A DNA stretch of 64,000 nucleotides from Pararge aegeria (lineage: Eukaryota; Arthropoda; Insecta; Lepidoptera; Nymphalidae): contig NC_053199.1 of the NCBI RefSeq assembly GCF_905163445.1, positions 11,860,001-11,924,000 on the forward strand. The letters run 5' to 3'. Below the pieces are notes generated by a model. It saw only the letters and a program-made list of their open reading frames with translations. It searched no databases and had not been told where the DNA came from. A program made the position numbers and the translations under genes. Shown piece after piece: positions 22,085 through 33,055 of this stretch. The number at the start of each line of letters is the position of its first letter. The first letter of the stretch is position 1.

Positions 22085-22582
22085 AAATATATATCTAAAT
22101 TTAAGAGAAAATGTGACTGCAATAATTTTAACGTTAAAAGCGAAAATAAACATACAATACACAAAATACGCACTTTGAAAATAAAATTGAAAGGGAATTG
22201 TATATAATTTTACAATAAATTACCGGTTTATATCTTGGGGATGACAAAAAAAGTTCTAAATTTGTATAAAGCAAAAGCTTATTAAAAAGTCCTACTATAG
22301 TATAAAGGATAACGTAAACGAAAAAAAAGCATAGGTGTAAACAATTGCTCCAACCAGGTTGCTTCTTAAATATTTTCAAATGACATTGTAAGATGCTGAT
22401 ACCAAAAACCCGGCTAAGTTTGTTGTGGGCTTCTTCTTAGACCGGCGCGCTTGGAAACCTCGTAGGTTTAGTTTTAAGTTTATGAATGTAGTTATCGCTA
22501 TCACTACACTACATAATCAACGCATAGAAAGTGCTATCTATGTGCCTATTTGAATAAAGATATATTTGACTTTGACTTTGAT
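22085..22582 (+). mobile_element. Family A retrotransposon, 3' fragment
   Basis: It matches the last 90 or so codons and the 3' UTR of family A with many frame-breaking changes: aaaatgtgactgcaataatt, agtcctactatagtataaag, ggctaagtttgttgtgggct, and the tail atatttgactttgactttga. It is much more diverged than the copies at 4 and 37 kb, so it inserted earlier. Confidence 0.9.
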
Positions 22583-22736
22583 GCACGCACCGACGAAAGC
22601 TAAGCTATTATCGCAGGATTCTAGTCGGGGTTACTAGCATTGAGGCCTCGTCGGTGTTTGCATCTGTTTTAGTGTGCTGTTTCGAACGTAAGTTCGTAGT
22701 TTCCCTACTTCTTTAATATATGTACTATTGTTGAAC

Positions 22737-22790
22737 TTCCGGATTTCTTGTCTTCTAGCTCTACCACGCTAGAAGACAAGAAAACCGGAA
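22737..22790. repeat. Hairpin, 23-bp arms, 8-base loop
   Basis: The left arm 22737-22759 starts ttccggatttcttg; the right arm 22768-22790 starts gctagaagacaag. They pair over 23 positions with one mismatch, with tctaccac as loop. No other copy is in the window. Confidence 0.85.
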
Positions 22791-22973
22791 CAGTCAGATT
22801 CTTCAACGGTCATGACCGACTTATGTCATGAATCTCCACTAGAGAGTCTTGTAGAACCCGGTCTGAAGTGTTTCTTCTCAGAGCCTTCACGGGTGACCTT
22901 GACACATAGGGGTTTGGGCGCACAGTGCACCCTGATTTCGGATAAGGCGCGAATATTTGGCTTTAACAATAAG

Positions 22974-23140
22974 AACATCGTGAGGAGACCTGCATTACTG
23001 AGAGTTCGCCATATGTCAGGGGCGTGTCAAGTCTACCTATGCGCTTTTGATCAGCGTAGAAGACTATAACGGCTTTAACCCGTTCTGAGCCTTGACCCGC
23101 GTCCTATAGTAGTAATAACGAGAATGAGCGATGACGGTGC
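22974..23140 (+). mobile_element. SINE-1, degenerate
   Basis: It has aacatcgtgaggagacctgc, actgagagttcgccat, and gcgtcctatagtag in SINE-1 order, with many changes. Confidence 0.55.
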
Positions 23141-23149
23141 TCTTAAAGA

Positions 23150-24180
23150 TGAAGTCGGGTCATGGGCTACGTGCTCTGCCATCTCATAGATTGGAGACGA
23201 TTCTCAATCGCTTAGGTGGCCTTATGTTTACGCCTGGGGCACTTAGAAAACATACATAATACTTATGTAAAATGAGTTAAGACAGATAATAGATAGAATG
23301 TTGTTATGAGCGCTAAGATGAAACTGTTGTTATGCAAAGATTTTGATGAACCGCGAAGTAACGGTAGTAACCTGTTTAACAAGCTTTTGTAAAGATCCCC
23401 ATCCACGGACCATCCTTTGCAACGTCAATTGCATGTATCTAAATCGCAGCGTCCTAAGGCTTCATTATATTCAAAACTGCCGTCCTTATAGGCATAGCGG
23501 TCTATCGCAAAGAGAAGCAGCGATGTGAAGGGGCATCACATAAAGTTTCTGTAAGTGTAATGCTGTGCTTAAATGCATAGCTCTGTTAGTTGCGATACAT
23601 GTCTTGTTGCCAATTTTTTTAGTACGGACAAATTGCAGAAATTTAGACGAATTTGCACGACTTACGTGAGTGTAGATACTTGAAGGTGGAAATACGGCAG
23701 ATTGCACGCAATCTTCGATATTGTTTGCGAGGAAAGTACATGGACAAACAAGGGCTATCCGTCGCTTGGTGGTCGTCCGGTCTTGATCCAAGTGGCAAAA
23801 ATACGCCGTGTAGACTGAAAAGACAATAGTTGATGTAAGACATATCGTCAGCACAGTAGGTACATACGAATCAGTAATTTTTCAAGATCTTATGGTGTGA
23901 AAAATGCGAATGAATGAACCAAGGTTAAGTTGGCTCTGATGCGTAAACATGGTGCAGTAGGTATTCACTCTGATAAGACTGAATAGGAATGTCGGACTAA
24001 TCATCCAAAGTCAAACACTCCATGGCTAAGGTTAATGCCATGTGGACTAACCTTTACACTCTTTAGTTCAGCCTTCGTGGTTTTTCCTGAAAAAAGTACT
24101 TCCTCATTCCAAAGCGAATTTAATTAATGTTTCTTCTTCCTAGTTTAGTAGTATTAGTATCTGTTGTATCTTTTCTTTCG
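23150..24180. other. No recognised gene; open frame of unknown meaning
   Basis: A frame of 122 codons runs at 23486-23854 on the minus strand with a balanced base composition. It has no recognisable family motif. I do not call it a gene: it could be a chance frame or a decayed exon. Confidence 0.3.
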
Positions 24181-24189
24181 TATTTCATA

Positions 24190-24385
24190 CTGAATGAATG
24201 AATGAATGAATGATTTATTTATTTCTCCACATTACTTATAAGTATGAGTACAATATAATGTTGCTTACGGGCTATTTTGCTACACATTTATAATGTGGGG
24301 ACTGATGCTTGAACTAGGTAGAACCTGTATCTCAAGCCACAAGGCCTTTTTCCCAGGATAAAGTATACAAGGATGAATATAATAT
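24190..24385 (-). mobile_element. Probable SINE-4-like tail
   Basis: It begins with (tgaa)n and tttatttatttc and has a transcript-end-like layout in minus sense, but the aaggccgcc core is not clear, so the family is uncertain. Confidence 0.35.
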
Positions 24386-24597
24386 AGTTTAATTAATGTT
24401 ATAATCACAGTTATTCGGTAATATTTAAATTTAAGTAAGAGTAACTTTGTGTTCAATATTTTAAATAATGAATTTCTTTATTTTAACAGAAGATTTAACT
24501 TATGCAAAGATTTTAGATTTATTAGAATGAATAGTAATAATTTATTTTAAATTGTAATGTCTTATAAAATGTAGTTTATAAAATGTCGTTTTTCATG

Positions 24598-24598
<1 letters not shown>

Positions 24599-24667
<69 letters not shown>

Positions 24668-24679
24668 TGTGTGTGTGTT
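24599..24679. repeat. (GT)n microsatellite
   Basis: About 80 bases of almost pure gt, interrupted by gta near the start and gggta near 24663. Confidence 0.97.
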
Positions 24680-24984
24680 AGGCATATGTGAATCATTTCA
24701 GTATCTGAATAATGCTTTCAGTCTCATCGTAGTTTAGCCCACTTAACCAGTCATATAGTCGAGTTTTACAATTATGTATGTTTAACTTATCAATAGTGAG
24801 TCTTTTGTTTACCTGATTATAAAGATACTGATGATTATATACTGTACTTATAGAAAATGCGCTTTTGTCTTGTGGGAGGCTTCGGCGCCGGCTAGATAAC
24901 GATATAGCGTTCTGGTTTGGTATATGTTGTTTAGAAATCCGATAGGCAGCGCAACGTACTGGCATACCTTGAGCGAGGAGACAA

Positions 24985-25265
24985 ATAACAATTTCATCAT
25001 CATGTCCTGTCCATCATGAGCACGGGGCTCTTCTCTCATACGAGAGGGAATTAGAGCATTGGACCACCACGCTGATTCAATGCGGCTTAGTGGACTTTAT
25101 CGATTGTTACCAAATGTATTTATAACGACACCGACAGCGGTGAACGATGACTGTTTACCTAAAACTGCGAACCTTACAATATTTAGCCCTTGCCGGGAAC
25201 CAAACCAGTACCGTTATTGTTTATTAAACGTGCTGCCCACTAGACGAATGCGGCAGTCATTAGAT
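24985..25265 (-). mobile_element. SINE, minus strand, SINE-1 related
   Basis: It starts with catcatcatgtcctgtccat, then gaccaccacgctgattcaat, and ends with a head-like segment (ccgggaaccaaaccagtacc; gctgcccactagacgaatgc). The body differs from SINE-1 in its middle, so it may be a sister family. Confidence 0.55.
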
Positions 25266-25279
25266 ACCAGAGATTTTTA

Positions 25280-26225
25280 AAAGATTATTATTAGACATTC
25301 CTTTCAAATTCCAAGGGTTTGTTTATTTATGAGCATAAGACCAAAAAATATGTATTGCAGGTTACCTACCTATATACTCGTATTGTAATATGGCTTAGGA
25401 TATTTTTTTTTGTTTTAACCGTGTACATTTTTGATCTTGTACCTACATGTACTTTTTGGCGTGCAATCTACTGACATACTAACAGTTCATTTAGCATTAG
25501 ACTATTAACTTCGCATTTCAAATTCTAAACACTTAAAAACTGTCAAATAAGTATTGATATGATATTATAATTAACCAAATTCTTAACCTATTTGTAAATA
25601 CGTTTTCTTCTAGTTGATTTACAGGTACTCTATTTTCCTTAACTTTTTTGTACTGCGTAATTACCAACTAATTTTCAATATAAAGTATTTTTCTCAAAAT
25701 TTTTATTATATTTAAATTTTTATTTAAAACGCTACACTGAAAAACTATAAATCTAAAAAAAAAAATTGACATGGATGTAATTTAGCTCAGAGATAGATTA
25801 TATATAGTCTGGTATAGCAGTTAGGCTACTTTTTATAACAGAAAAATGTTACGGTTCCCGTGGGATACGTGTCTTGTTGTTTGTTGTATAGCCGTCGTTC
25901 AGGGATCAGAGAACAACATGTTATATATACAACAGCTGTGTTGTTGTGTGTGGAAATAAAGAAAAGAAGCGTCATTGAAGAAACAAGCGTCAAAATTACA
26001 CCGGCGCGTCATGAGCTCATGCGTCATCAAATGGCGTTGGTGTTACGCCTGTAGATGTCTGCGATATAAAATCATAAAACACTAGACTAGGCGCCTCATA
26101 CTCATTCGAATCAAGTACATTCAAATCATACACATTTATCTGTGAATTTAGGTTTATAGCTAAAATAATATTTTTCTGCCTTGTTGATCTACTTAGTTAC
26201 GGTTTCATTTTTTATACTAATAATT
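25280..26225. other. No recognised feature
   Basis: AT-rich. The frame at 25860-26054 (plus) lies in a slightly GC-richer patch and has no motif. Confidence 0.35.
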
Positions 26226-26234
26226 GAGGGAATA

Positions 26235-26490
26235 AGCAGATGGCACACCTGATGTTAAGTGGAAAATCATCGCCTTCTAACACAGCGACACTTCGCAGGG
26301 CATCCAAACAATACGTCCTACAAAATGCCGCGATGTCTATTAACCTTGATCTTGATGTCCCATCATATAACACTATTTTCTACAAGAAGTCTTCGTTGCA
26401 CACCTATGGAACTCACTGCCTGTACATATTAGAGACTGCCGATCGGTGCACTCCTTTAAAAACAGTGCGAAAGAGCACTATCATTAAAAC
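26235..26490 (+). pseudogene. LINE 3' end with ORF2 C-terminus
   Basis: Starts with a lepidopteran repeat motif (gcagatggcacacctgatgt). At 26402-26488 a frame decodes to LWNSLPVHIRDCRSVHSF then KNSAKEHYH and stop, which resembles the C-terminus of jockey/CR1-type ORF2 (W-N-S-L-P, then S-F-K-x). An older relic. Confidence 0.6.
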
Positions 26491-26594
26491 TATCTATCGT
26501 TTTCATAGTATATTTATAACTTGTTACTTATTATAAAAATATTTATTATATTATTTTTAACTATTTTGTATATAATATAATATCTTATAGCACC

Positions 26595-26850
26595 ATCAAC
26601 GACATTATCCGATCTCTTGCTACCGCTCACGTACCAGCTGTATTAGAACCTATCGGTTTGGCGAGGAGCGATGGCAAGAGACCTGATGGTATGACGCTCA
26701 TACCTTGGAGGCTTGGAAGGTCACTTCTGTGGGATGCAACTTGTGTTGATACCCTAGCTGCATCACACATCCAAGCCACCTCGTCAATGGTGGGTGCGGC
26801 TTCTACTATGTGACCCGGTATAGCAGCTACCAATATACCAAATTTCATTT
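26595..26850 (+). pseudogene. Retroelement ORF C-terminal relic
   Basis: A frame decodes to GLARSDGKRPDGMTLIPWRL then GRSLLWDATCVDTLAASHIQ, ending at a stop near 26810. R-P-D-G-M-T-x-x-P-W and L-L-W-D-x-T are familiar from the tail domain of some insect non-LTR proteins. Function of that tail is not known to me. Confidence 0.6.
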
Positions 26851-26884
26851 AATTCCGTGCCCGGACGGTGGCAAAGGTTTCAAA

Positions 26885-27055
26885 GGTGAATGAATGAATG
26901 AATGAATGAATGAATACACTTTTATTGTACACCAATGAAAAAAAATGAGGTGATACTTTAATTGCTTAATACGCACAAAACTTAGAAAAGTTAGACTTGC
27001 GAACTCGGCCCCCTAAAGTGAAGTCGAAGTCCTACCCACTGGGCTATCACCTCTA
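26885..27055 (-). mobile_element. (GAAT)n SINE-4 tail abutting a SINE-1 head
   Basis: A (gaat)n run with acacttttattgtacacc (SINE-4 3' end, minus) is followed at 26947 by a SINE-1 head on the minus strand: gcgaactcggccccctaaag, and tacccactgggctatcacct. The tRNA box A is visible. Confidence 0.7.
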
Positions 27056-27358
27056 ATCTTAAATACTGAAAGTAATCCTAGAGACTTATCTAATTACTGT
27101 TTAATAAATTCGCATTGTTTCAAATAGAAACATGCAAGTTATTGCGTATTTAAGTTCTATTGTTTTTGAGGTAAGTTTTAACTGGTTTTGTCTGGATAGC
27201 GGTTTTTTGTAATTACAAACGTAATGTATTAGATTTTATTGGATATTTGTTTTCGCATATTACAAGGTAACCGTGGTCTTATAAATTATAACAGTATCTG
27301 CTATCAATAATTTATACATTTATGTATATCATAATAGTTAATTATTATTATCTTGTGA
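27056..27358. other. No recognised feature
   Basis: AT-rich; nothing recognised. Confidence 0.35.
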
Positions 27359-27359
27359 A

Positions 27360-27770
27360 GCTGTAATAGCCCTGTAGGTACGAGTTCGACTTCACTTTCG
27401 GAATGCCGAGTTCGAATCCCAGCACGCAATGCACATAACTTTTCAAAGTTATGTGCGAAGTTATGTGCGTTTTAAGTAATTAAAATATCACTTGCTTCAA
27501 CGGTGAAGGAAAACATCGTAAGGAAACCTGTATGCCTGAGAGTTCTCTATTATGTTCTCAAACGTGTGTGGAGTCCACCAGCCCAGGCCAGCTTGGTGGA
27601 TTACGGCCTTAGCCCCGTCTCACTGTGGGAGGGACTCTCCCCGCTACACTGGACACCCAAAATGTGTGTGGTGCGCAACGTCGTGCGCAAACTTCAGGGG
27701 CGCATTTACGTTTGTATCCGTACTGTACGTGCCCTGTAGTTGGCCGGTAATGAGCTGATATGAATCTCTC
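27360..27770 (+). mobile_element. SINE-1, full length with an 80-bp internal insert
   Basis: Head with box B (gagttcgaatcccagcacgc), body (cttgcttcaacggtgaagga, gagtccaccagcccaggcca), and end (gtgccctgtagttggccggt). Compared with other copies, about 80 bases (27643-27727, with gtgcgcaacgtcgtgcgcaa) interrupt the segment that is normally contiguous. A short gttatgtgcgaagttatgtg duplication lies at 27445. Confidence 0.85.
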
Positions 27771-28590
27771 GTATAATAAAATGGAAAAAATGATCTCAAT
27801 GTATAAAATCGTAAAATTTAAAACAAGTTAATAGACCTTTAGACCTAACAAAGATTTTGACGATCTATTTTTATTATCTATACCGAAAATAGAACATTTT
27901 ATCGTGATAAAAAATATCATAATTTGTTCCTAAGAGAGCACGTAAAGCTGTCCAGTTAGTACCTGTAAATTTGTGCTTAAGTTTAGTATACATAGGCAGT
28001 TATATACTACCTTTTCAAGCATTCTCACAAGTACGAATATAACATTAGCAAGTTATTACTACTAGATACTTACTTATTAGTAGGCTCCTTGAAGATATTA
28101 CTCAGGATCCCGAAGAGATCTCGTATATATAAGTAGTGATAAGTAATTCCTTGTCTTAATTTTTTCTTGTTTAATCCTTATTACTTCTTTTGGTAGGTAT
28201 ATTGACTGTATAACCAAAGATCCCCAGGTATTATCAAAATTGGGGCGATTTAAAGGCAAATTAATAACTATTGTTAGGTTTGAGTTTTCACTGTAAATGT
28301 TCGGTTTTTAATAGGAGTTGAGCTTTGTGGAACAGAGTCCGTATGGCCTACGGTGAAGTACTGTGTGTGTTATGTGTGGAACATAAGTAAACTAATGAAA
28401 ACTAATTATTAATTACTTTAAAACTAACTATACTCTATATAACAACTCAAAGACCGGGAATGTCTTTTTATTGATAAGTTTTTTGATTATCCAAAAATAG
28501 CTGTTTAATGGCATACTTGAACGAAATCATTGCCTTTTTTGGATTGTTTCTTTAAAAATATACTGTATTTAATTTACATTAAATACATTA
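27771..28590. other. No recognised feature
   Basis: AT-rich sequence without an exon or repeat match. Confidence 0.35.
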
Positions 28591-29090
28591 ATATGTCCAA
28601 TTCGGACTACGACTATAAAGCTGCTGCGGTCGCTTATAAAATCAACAAGGAGCCAAACTCTCAATGTTATTGGCGAGATCACAAGTCTTATTCGATTTCT
28701 TGCCGGTATCGTTCCGGAACGCTAAATCGGACTGTGTCTGAGGGTCGGTTGCTGTAGTGTGTATTCTGCTTAATGTTCCGCGAAGCTTGCTCGCCGGTCA
28801 GGCTTTTACGGCGGTTTGATCCGGTTGAATCCGCCGCTCCAGTATAGGTTGCGCGTCACGTGTCCGAACTCGGACGCTCGTGGCTAATATTAACTACAGT
28901 AACTTGAAGTTAAATAAAACATATAATCAAAGGCGTGGCCGCTCCGGTATCTGTGACGGGATCCTTGCTAATAAGCCTGACATCGTGGTAATTGACCGTG
29001 CACAGTCGAGGGTGTTTCCGTTGATATCACTTGACTGCTAGAGTCTTGGCTTCGTCCGGGAGGTATACAACGGGTTCCCCGGGCGTCTAG
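28591..29090 (+). pseudogene. Retroelement ORF C-terminal relic
   Basis: Around 28940-29035 a frame decodes to RSGICDGILANKPDIVVIDR then AQSRVFPLISLDC and a stop. N-K-P-D-I-V-V-I-D-R resembles a nuclease-like tail seen in several insect non-LTR ORFs. The sequence to the left (28591-28900) is GC-richer than its surroundings and may be more of the same element, but I could not read it. A SINE-4-type 3' end follows immediately. Confidence 0.5.
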
Positions 29091-29094
29091 CAAA

Positions 29095-29225
29095 GCCAAC
29101 AAGAGATCGCTATGCAGCGATAAGGCCGCCCAATTGAATACTTTTTGTTAAATTTTTATTTACAATTTTTCTATATGTTTTTGTGGTGTACAATAAAAGT
29201 GTATTCATTCATTCATTCATTCAAT
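29095..29225 (+). mobile_element. SINE-4 with ATTC tail
   Basis: gagatcgctatgcagcgata, aggccgcc, tttttgtggtgtacaataaa, then (attc)n. It lies directly after the retroelement relic, which raises the possibility that SINE-4 3' ends derive from that LINE. Confidence 0.7.
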
Positions 29226-29244
29226 AAGAGGGACATGCCGTGGT

Positions 29245-29500
29245 GGTTTTTAGTTTCGGTATACCCCTTTAGATTGGGGAGTCCCATATAACTTTCGTCC
29301 TGCCCAAGCCTCCAAGGGTCGGAGGTAGCAATAAAGCTTTTCCACCAAGCCAAAAAAATGGTAGTAGTAGCACAGACGCTGCTGCCCGCTCTCCATTATA
29401 TTCCCTTAGTCGCCTCGTACGAAACCCGCGGAAAGAAGAGGGGTGATGACAGCTACATTCTGATCTGACGTCACCACACGACAAAAAGGTGATCGATCAT
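29245..29500 (-). mobile_element. SINE-6, minus strand
   Basis: Contains gtcctgcccaagcctccaag, cattatattcccttagtcgc, ctcgtacgaaacccgcg, and ctacattctgatctgacgtc. Related copies are at 15570, 49635 and 52050. Confidence 0.65.
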
Positions 29501-30140
29501 TAGGGCTCTGTTGTCCGGAGAGCCCTGACACCAATGTAAGAATAAACCATTTGAAGGATGGTTTATTTGTCATGTAACACCAGTTATACAAAAGTAAAGA
29601 CATGGCAATGCGCCAATATTTGTCTTCGCAACTGTTGGCGATAAACCGCCAAAGGACTATGTCAATATACTCGAAGCAACTAAAATACCCTACACCTTTT
29701 AGAGGCAACTGGTGGAACCTTGAGGAAAATACACATTATCATAATTTAAACGATTAGATCAGCGGATAACAAAAACTGTACTGTTCGTGGACATCGCATG
29801 TCCATTTTAATAAAGCCTGTTTACAGGTGTCATTTATTTCAACACTCTTTAGATAAGTCGTGGAAAACATACAATACTGATATTGTTTTGTTCAAAGAAT
29901 GGAGTATCTGTTGAATCTGTACTTACGAGTATATAAATATTTAATACTAGGTCCACCCATATTTAGGTTGTCACACTTCCCCGGTAATCTTTATTATAAT
30001 TACATAGTATAAAACAAAGTAGCTTCCACTGTTTGTAAGCTTCGATCTTGTAAACTTCGCAACGGGTTTTAATGCAGTTTTCAGCAATAGCCAGACTGAT
30101 TCAAGTTGGAGGTTTATTATAGTAAACATGCATTAGAGAA
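29501..30140. other. No recognised feature
   Basis: Ordinary AT-rich sequence. Confidence 0.35.
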
Positions 30141-30142
30141 GA

Positions 30143-30366
30143 GAACTAGCGGACCCTCGCGACTTCGTCTGCGTATGAGTCAATCAAAAAGCTAGATTAG
30201 ATCTGATGCCTAACAGCATAATCATCGTGGCTAGCTATGAACCCTCTATTATTTTACATGATATACCTACTGAGTTAATAAGTTGTCATTATTTTAGTTG
30301 ATACATACATACATCCATCCATACATCCATACTTACAAACTTTCGCATTTATAATATTAGTAGGAT
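30143..30366 (+). repeat. Dispersed repeat D, second subfamily, short
   Basis: Starts ctagcggaccctcgcgactt then cgtctgcg and ends cgcatttataatattagtag. A (catc) run at 30303-30330 precedes the end. Its start agrees with the host repeat at 36598. Confidence 0.75.
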
Positions 30367-30479
30367 GATATAAATGCATTCGATCGTTGTTAATAAAAGA
30401 CGACATTTACCAGATCCTTATTAAAAAAAGACGAAAATTGCTTGATATAATATTTTTATATATTGCTTAATTATATTGA

Positions 30480-30820
30480 TATTCACTTTCAAATAAAAAG
30501 AGAATTATTAAAATCGGTTTAAATTTAACGGAGCCATGAAGTAAAATTGATAAAAATTTATATCCCATTTCCCGGAGGAAACTTATTGTTTATGGGGATA
30601 AAAAGTATCCTATATTTTGACCCGGAATATCAGCCACCTCTATACCAAATTTTATTTAAATCCGCTCAGTAGTTTTTACGTGATAACCGGACAGACAGAC
30701 AGACGGACAAAAATTAAATAAAAATCTGTTTTGGACTCACTCTATTATAAAGCATCCCCCGGTCAAAATTTTCAAAATATATTAAATGTACAGAATACGT
30801 CCGGTAACAGTTTTATTATA
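30480..30820 (+). repeat. Dispersed repeat E, uninterrupted reference copy
   Basis: Contains gccatgaagtaaaattgata, gtttatggggataaaaagta, gtagtttttacgtgataacc, and ends acagttttattataagta. The same sequence is found at 37160-37264 joined to 39543-39830, where a retrotransposon interrupts it. This copy therefore shows the empty site. Confidence 0.85.
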
Positions 30821-30821
30821 A

Positions 30822-31310
30822 GTACTAGCTGGTGCCCGCGACTTCGTCTGCGTTTGATTTTGTTTTTTGATGTGGCATTCAATTTAGTTGTAGTTCCAAA
30901 AAAAATTTAAGAATTCAGTATCGCTAAATGAGGGAATTGCTGCTGTCCGCTGAGAAGTTCTGTCCTCTATCTGCAACCACATTCATCAGAACTTCACAAA
31001 ATTTGGGCAAAATTAAACACATATTATAAACTCTATGGTACAAAAATATTTATTTGAATCGGTTATAATTTGTCGGAGTTATGGTGTAAAATTTTCAAAC
31101 ACTTTCATTCCCTATCCCAAAGGAACCTCACTTAATGTCGGGATAAAAAGTATCCTATATCCTATCCCATCCTATACTTCTAGCACTTCCAAGAATATGT
31201 TTACAAAGGTCCATGAGGATCGGTTAAGTAAGTAGTTTTTGCGTGCAAGCGTAACAAACACACTTACATTGACATTTATAATATTAGTAGGGATAGGTAT
31301 AGGGATAGGG
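30822..31310 (+). repeat. Dispersed repeat D
   Basis: Starts gtactagctggtgcccgcga, cttcgtctgcgtttgatttt, and ends gacatttataatattagtag. It has an internal catcctata duplication near 31150-31180. Confidence 0.8.
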
Positions 31311-31449
31311 ATTATAGATAGCACAGAAATTCAAAAATTTGTAACGTGACAATTACGAGATGTACTAAGTACGGAATTGTATTACTCATTACTCCAAACT
31401 GCCCCACCTTTACAAACTTGCGAAGCCTGGGCGGGTCTCTATCGTAATA

Positions 31450-31790
31450 TTTGAAGGACCCAGCATCCCCCATTTGATGGTAGTAGAGAAACCATCGCCT
31501 ATAAACAGCATCATTTCCCAGGGCATGAAAGTAACGAGCTATTCGATTTGGTTAATTGGCACTGAAAGAATCTGCACCTTATGTACGTACCTTTACGTAG
31601 TTGAAATACCTTCAATACGTACGAATCGCTTTGCTTCTTCCTTTCTGATACGCACCGCAAAGGCCTGGAATGCCCGCTGTACCTTGAAATCAAGAGTGAA
31701 CAGGCATTTTCTAGGCAAGCGTGCCGCATCTTAGGCTGCATAATCACTTACCATCAGGTCTGATTGCAGTAAAGCACTTGTCTCATCATC
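31450..31790 (+). pseudogene. LINE 3' end with ORF2 C-terminus
   Basis: A frame at about 31615-31730 decodes to RTNRFASSFLIRTAKAWN then SRVNRHFLGKRAA and a stop, a close match in pattern to the C-terminus of CR1/jockey-like ORF2 (R-x-x-R-F-x-x-S-F, A-W-N, V-N-R-H). The sequence then runs into taccatcaggtctgattgca, a typical 3' UTR motif. Confidence 0.7.
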
Positions 31791-31797
31791 ATCGTCA

Positions 31798-32101
31798 AAT
31801 CAACCGATAGTCATCCACTGCTCGACATAGGTATTTTGTAGAGAGTTCCAAATTCCACGGTTTTGTGCCGCTTGAATCCAGCGGCTACCACCTCGTCGGG
31901 GGTCGACCAATGCTGCATTTACCAGTACGGTGCCATTCCAGCACCCCAATGTCCATCCCTCCTCCGAACTATGTGCCCCGCCCATTGCCACTTCAGCTTC
32001 GCGACTCGCTGAGTTATGTCGGTAACTCTGGTTCTTCTACGGATCTCCACATTTCTGATTTTATCACGTAGAGATACTCCGAGCATAGTCTCTTCTTGCA
32101 A
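31798..32101 (-). pseudogene. RTE-type retrotransposon 3' end
   Basis: On the minus strand it decodes to MLGVSLRDKIRNVEIRRRTR, VTDITQRVAKLKWQWAGHIV, then, after a frame change near 31960, GGSRWIQAAQNRGIWNSLQN and TYVEQWMTIG. This is the end of the RTE-clade ORF: the K-W-x-W-A-G-H-I motif and the W-x-S-L-x-x-x-Y-V-x-Q-W end. At least one frameshift makes it dead. The stop and short 3' end are at 31798. Confidence 0.85.
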
Positions 32102-32104
32102 CGA

Positions 32105-32215
32105 GCTCTACTGCTACTACAATATAAGTAGAATTATCGTGAGCAGGAATAATTCTACTTATATTGTAGTAGCTCTACTGCTACTACAATATAAGTAGAA
32201 TTATCGTGAGTAGGA
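32105..32215. repeat. Perfect hairpin plus direct repeat of its arm
   Basis: Arm 32114-32137 (ctactacaatataagtagaa then ttat) pairs perfectly with 32149-32172 across an 11-base loop. The same arm with its flanks recurs at 32181-32204, so the order is arm, inverted arm, arm. Confidence 0.93.
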
Positions 32216-32540
32216 ATTAGAAGACCCGCAGGGGTATTACGTACCTATCTCGCGACAGGCTTGCGTCAGGCGTAAATCTTGCAATCACTACTGTCAAACG
32301 TTACTTTTGCTTATTTATTGTATGGATTATATGGTTATAATCACCCTGCCGGTGATATTTGCACCACCGAATAATCCTATATATTTACAGCTCCTGTTCA
32401 AAAGATTTTTTGTGAGGTTTTTTCTCTGCTTCTTCCTTATGTAAATCTATTGTAACAAACATGGCGAAAAATATCGAAATCCGGCAATTTAATTATTTTA
32501 ATAACTAATTATTAATAATAGAAAGAGACCCAGAAAATAA
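32216..32540. other. No recognised feature
   Basis: Ordinary sequence between the hairpin and a SINE. Confidence 0.35.
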
Positions 32541-32544
32541 AACC

Positions 32545-32815
32545 ACTAGACCCAGAGAAATAGCCCAGTGGGCAGGACTTCGACTTTAAGTTATGTGCGT
32601 TTTAAGCACTTAATATATCAACTGCTTCAACGGTAAAAGAAAACATCGTGAGGAAACCTGCATGCCGGAGAGTTCTCGATAACGTTCTCAAAGGTGTAGT
32701 ATGGTGTCCATCCGCACTGGGCTGGCGTGGTAGACTCCGTGGTGGACTCATTACAAGAGACCCGTTCCCGGACTGGTGGTAGTGGGCCGGTAATGTTTTA
32801 ATATGATGTTTATGA
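32545..32815 (+). mobile_element. SINE-1 with deletion in the head
   Basis: Box A region (aatagcccagtgggcaggac) runs directly into ttaagttatgtgcgttttaa, so box B is deleted. Body and end (ggtggtagtgggccggtaat) are present. Confidence 0.8.
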
Positions 32816-32845
32816 TTATATTCTTAGAAAAGCCCTTTAGCTCTT

Positions 32846-33055
32846 CTTATGAAAATTAAGCTTTATTTGCTATACTCCGCGAACAGCAGGAGAATCTGTA
32901 TGTAATTTATAATTTCTTCAATCCTTATACTCCACACCAAACAGATCTTCGGCAATGTACCCTCAACATCTCCTGCTTTTCGCGGACTATAGCAAATTAA
33001 GCTTAATTTTCATAATATATCATGGATTTCCACAAAGTAACGCCTGCTTCTATCC
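32846..33055. mobile_element. Foldback element, copy 1
   Basis: The left terminus (tatgaaaattaagctttatt, tgctatactccgcgaacagc, aggaga) is the reverse complement of 32960-33012 with few differences. Distal sequence atggatttccacaaagtaac and gcctgcttctatc is shared by all three copies (others at 41361 and 55345). No open frame: a non-autonomous inverted-repeat element. Confidence 0.85.

Noticed and set aside
23486..23854. 122-codon minus-strand frame as a gene
   Set aside because: No domain, no splice structure, no codon-use signal strong enough to call.
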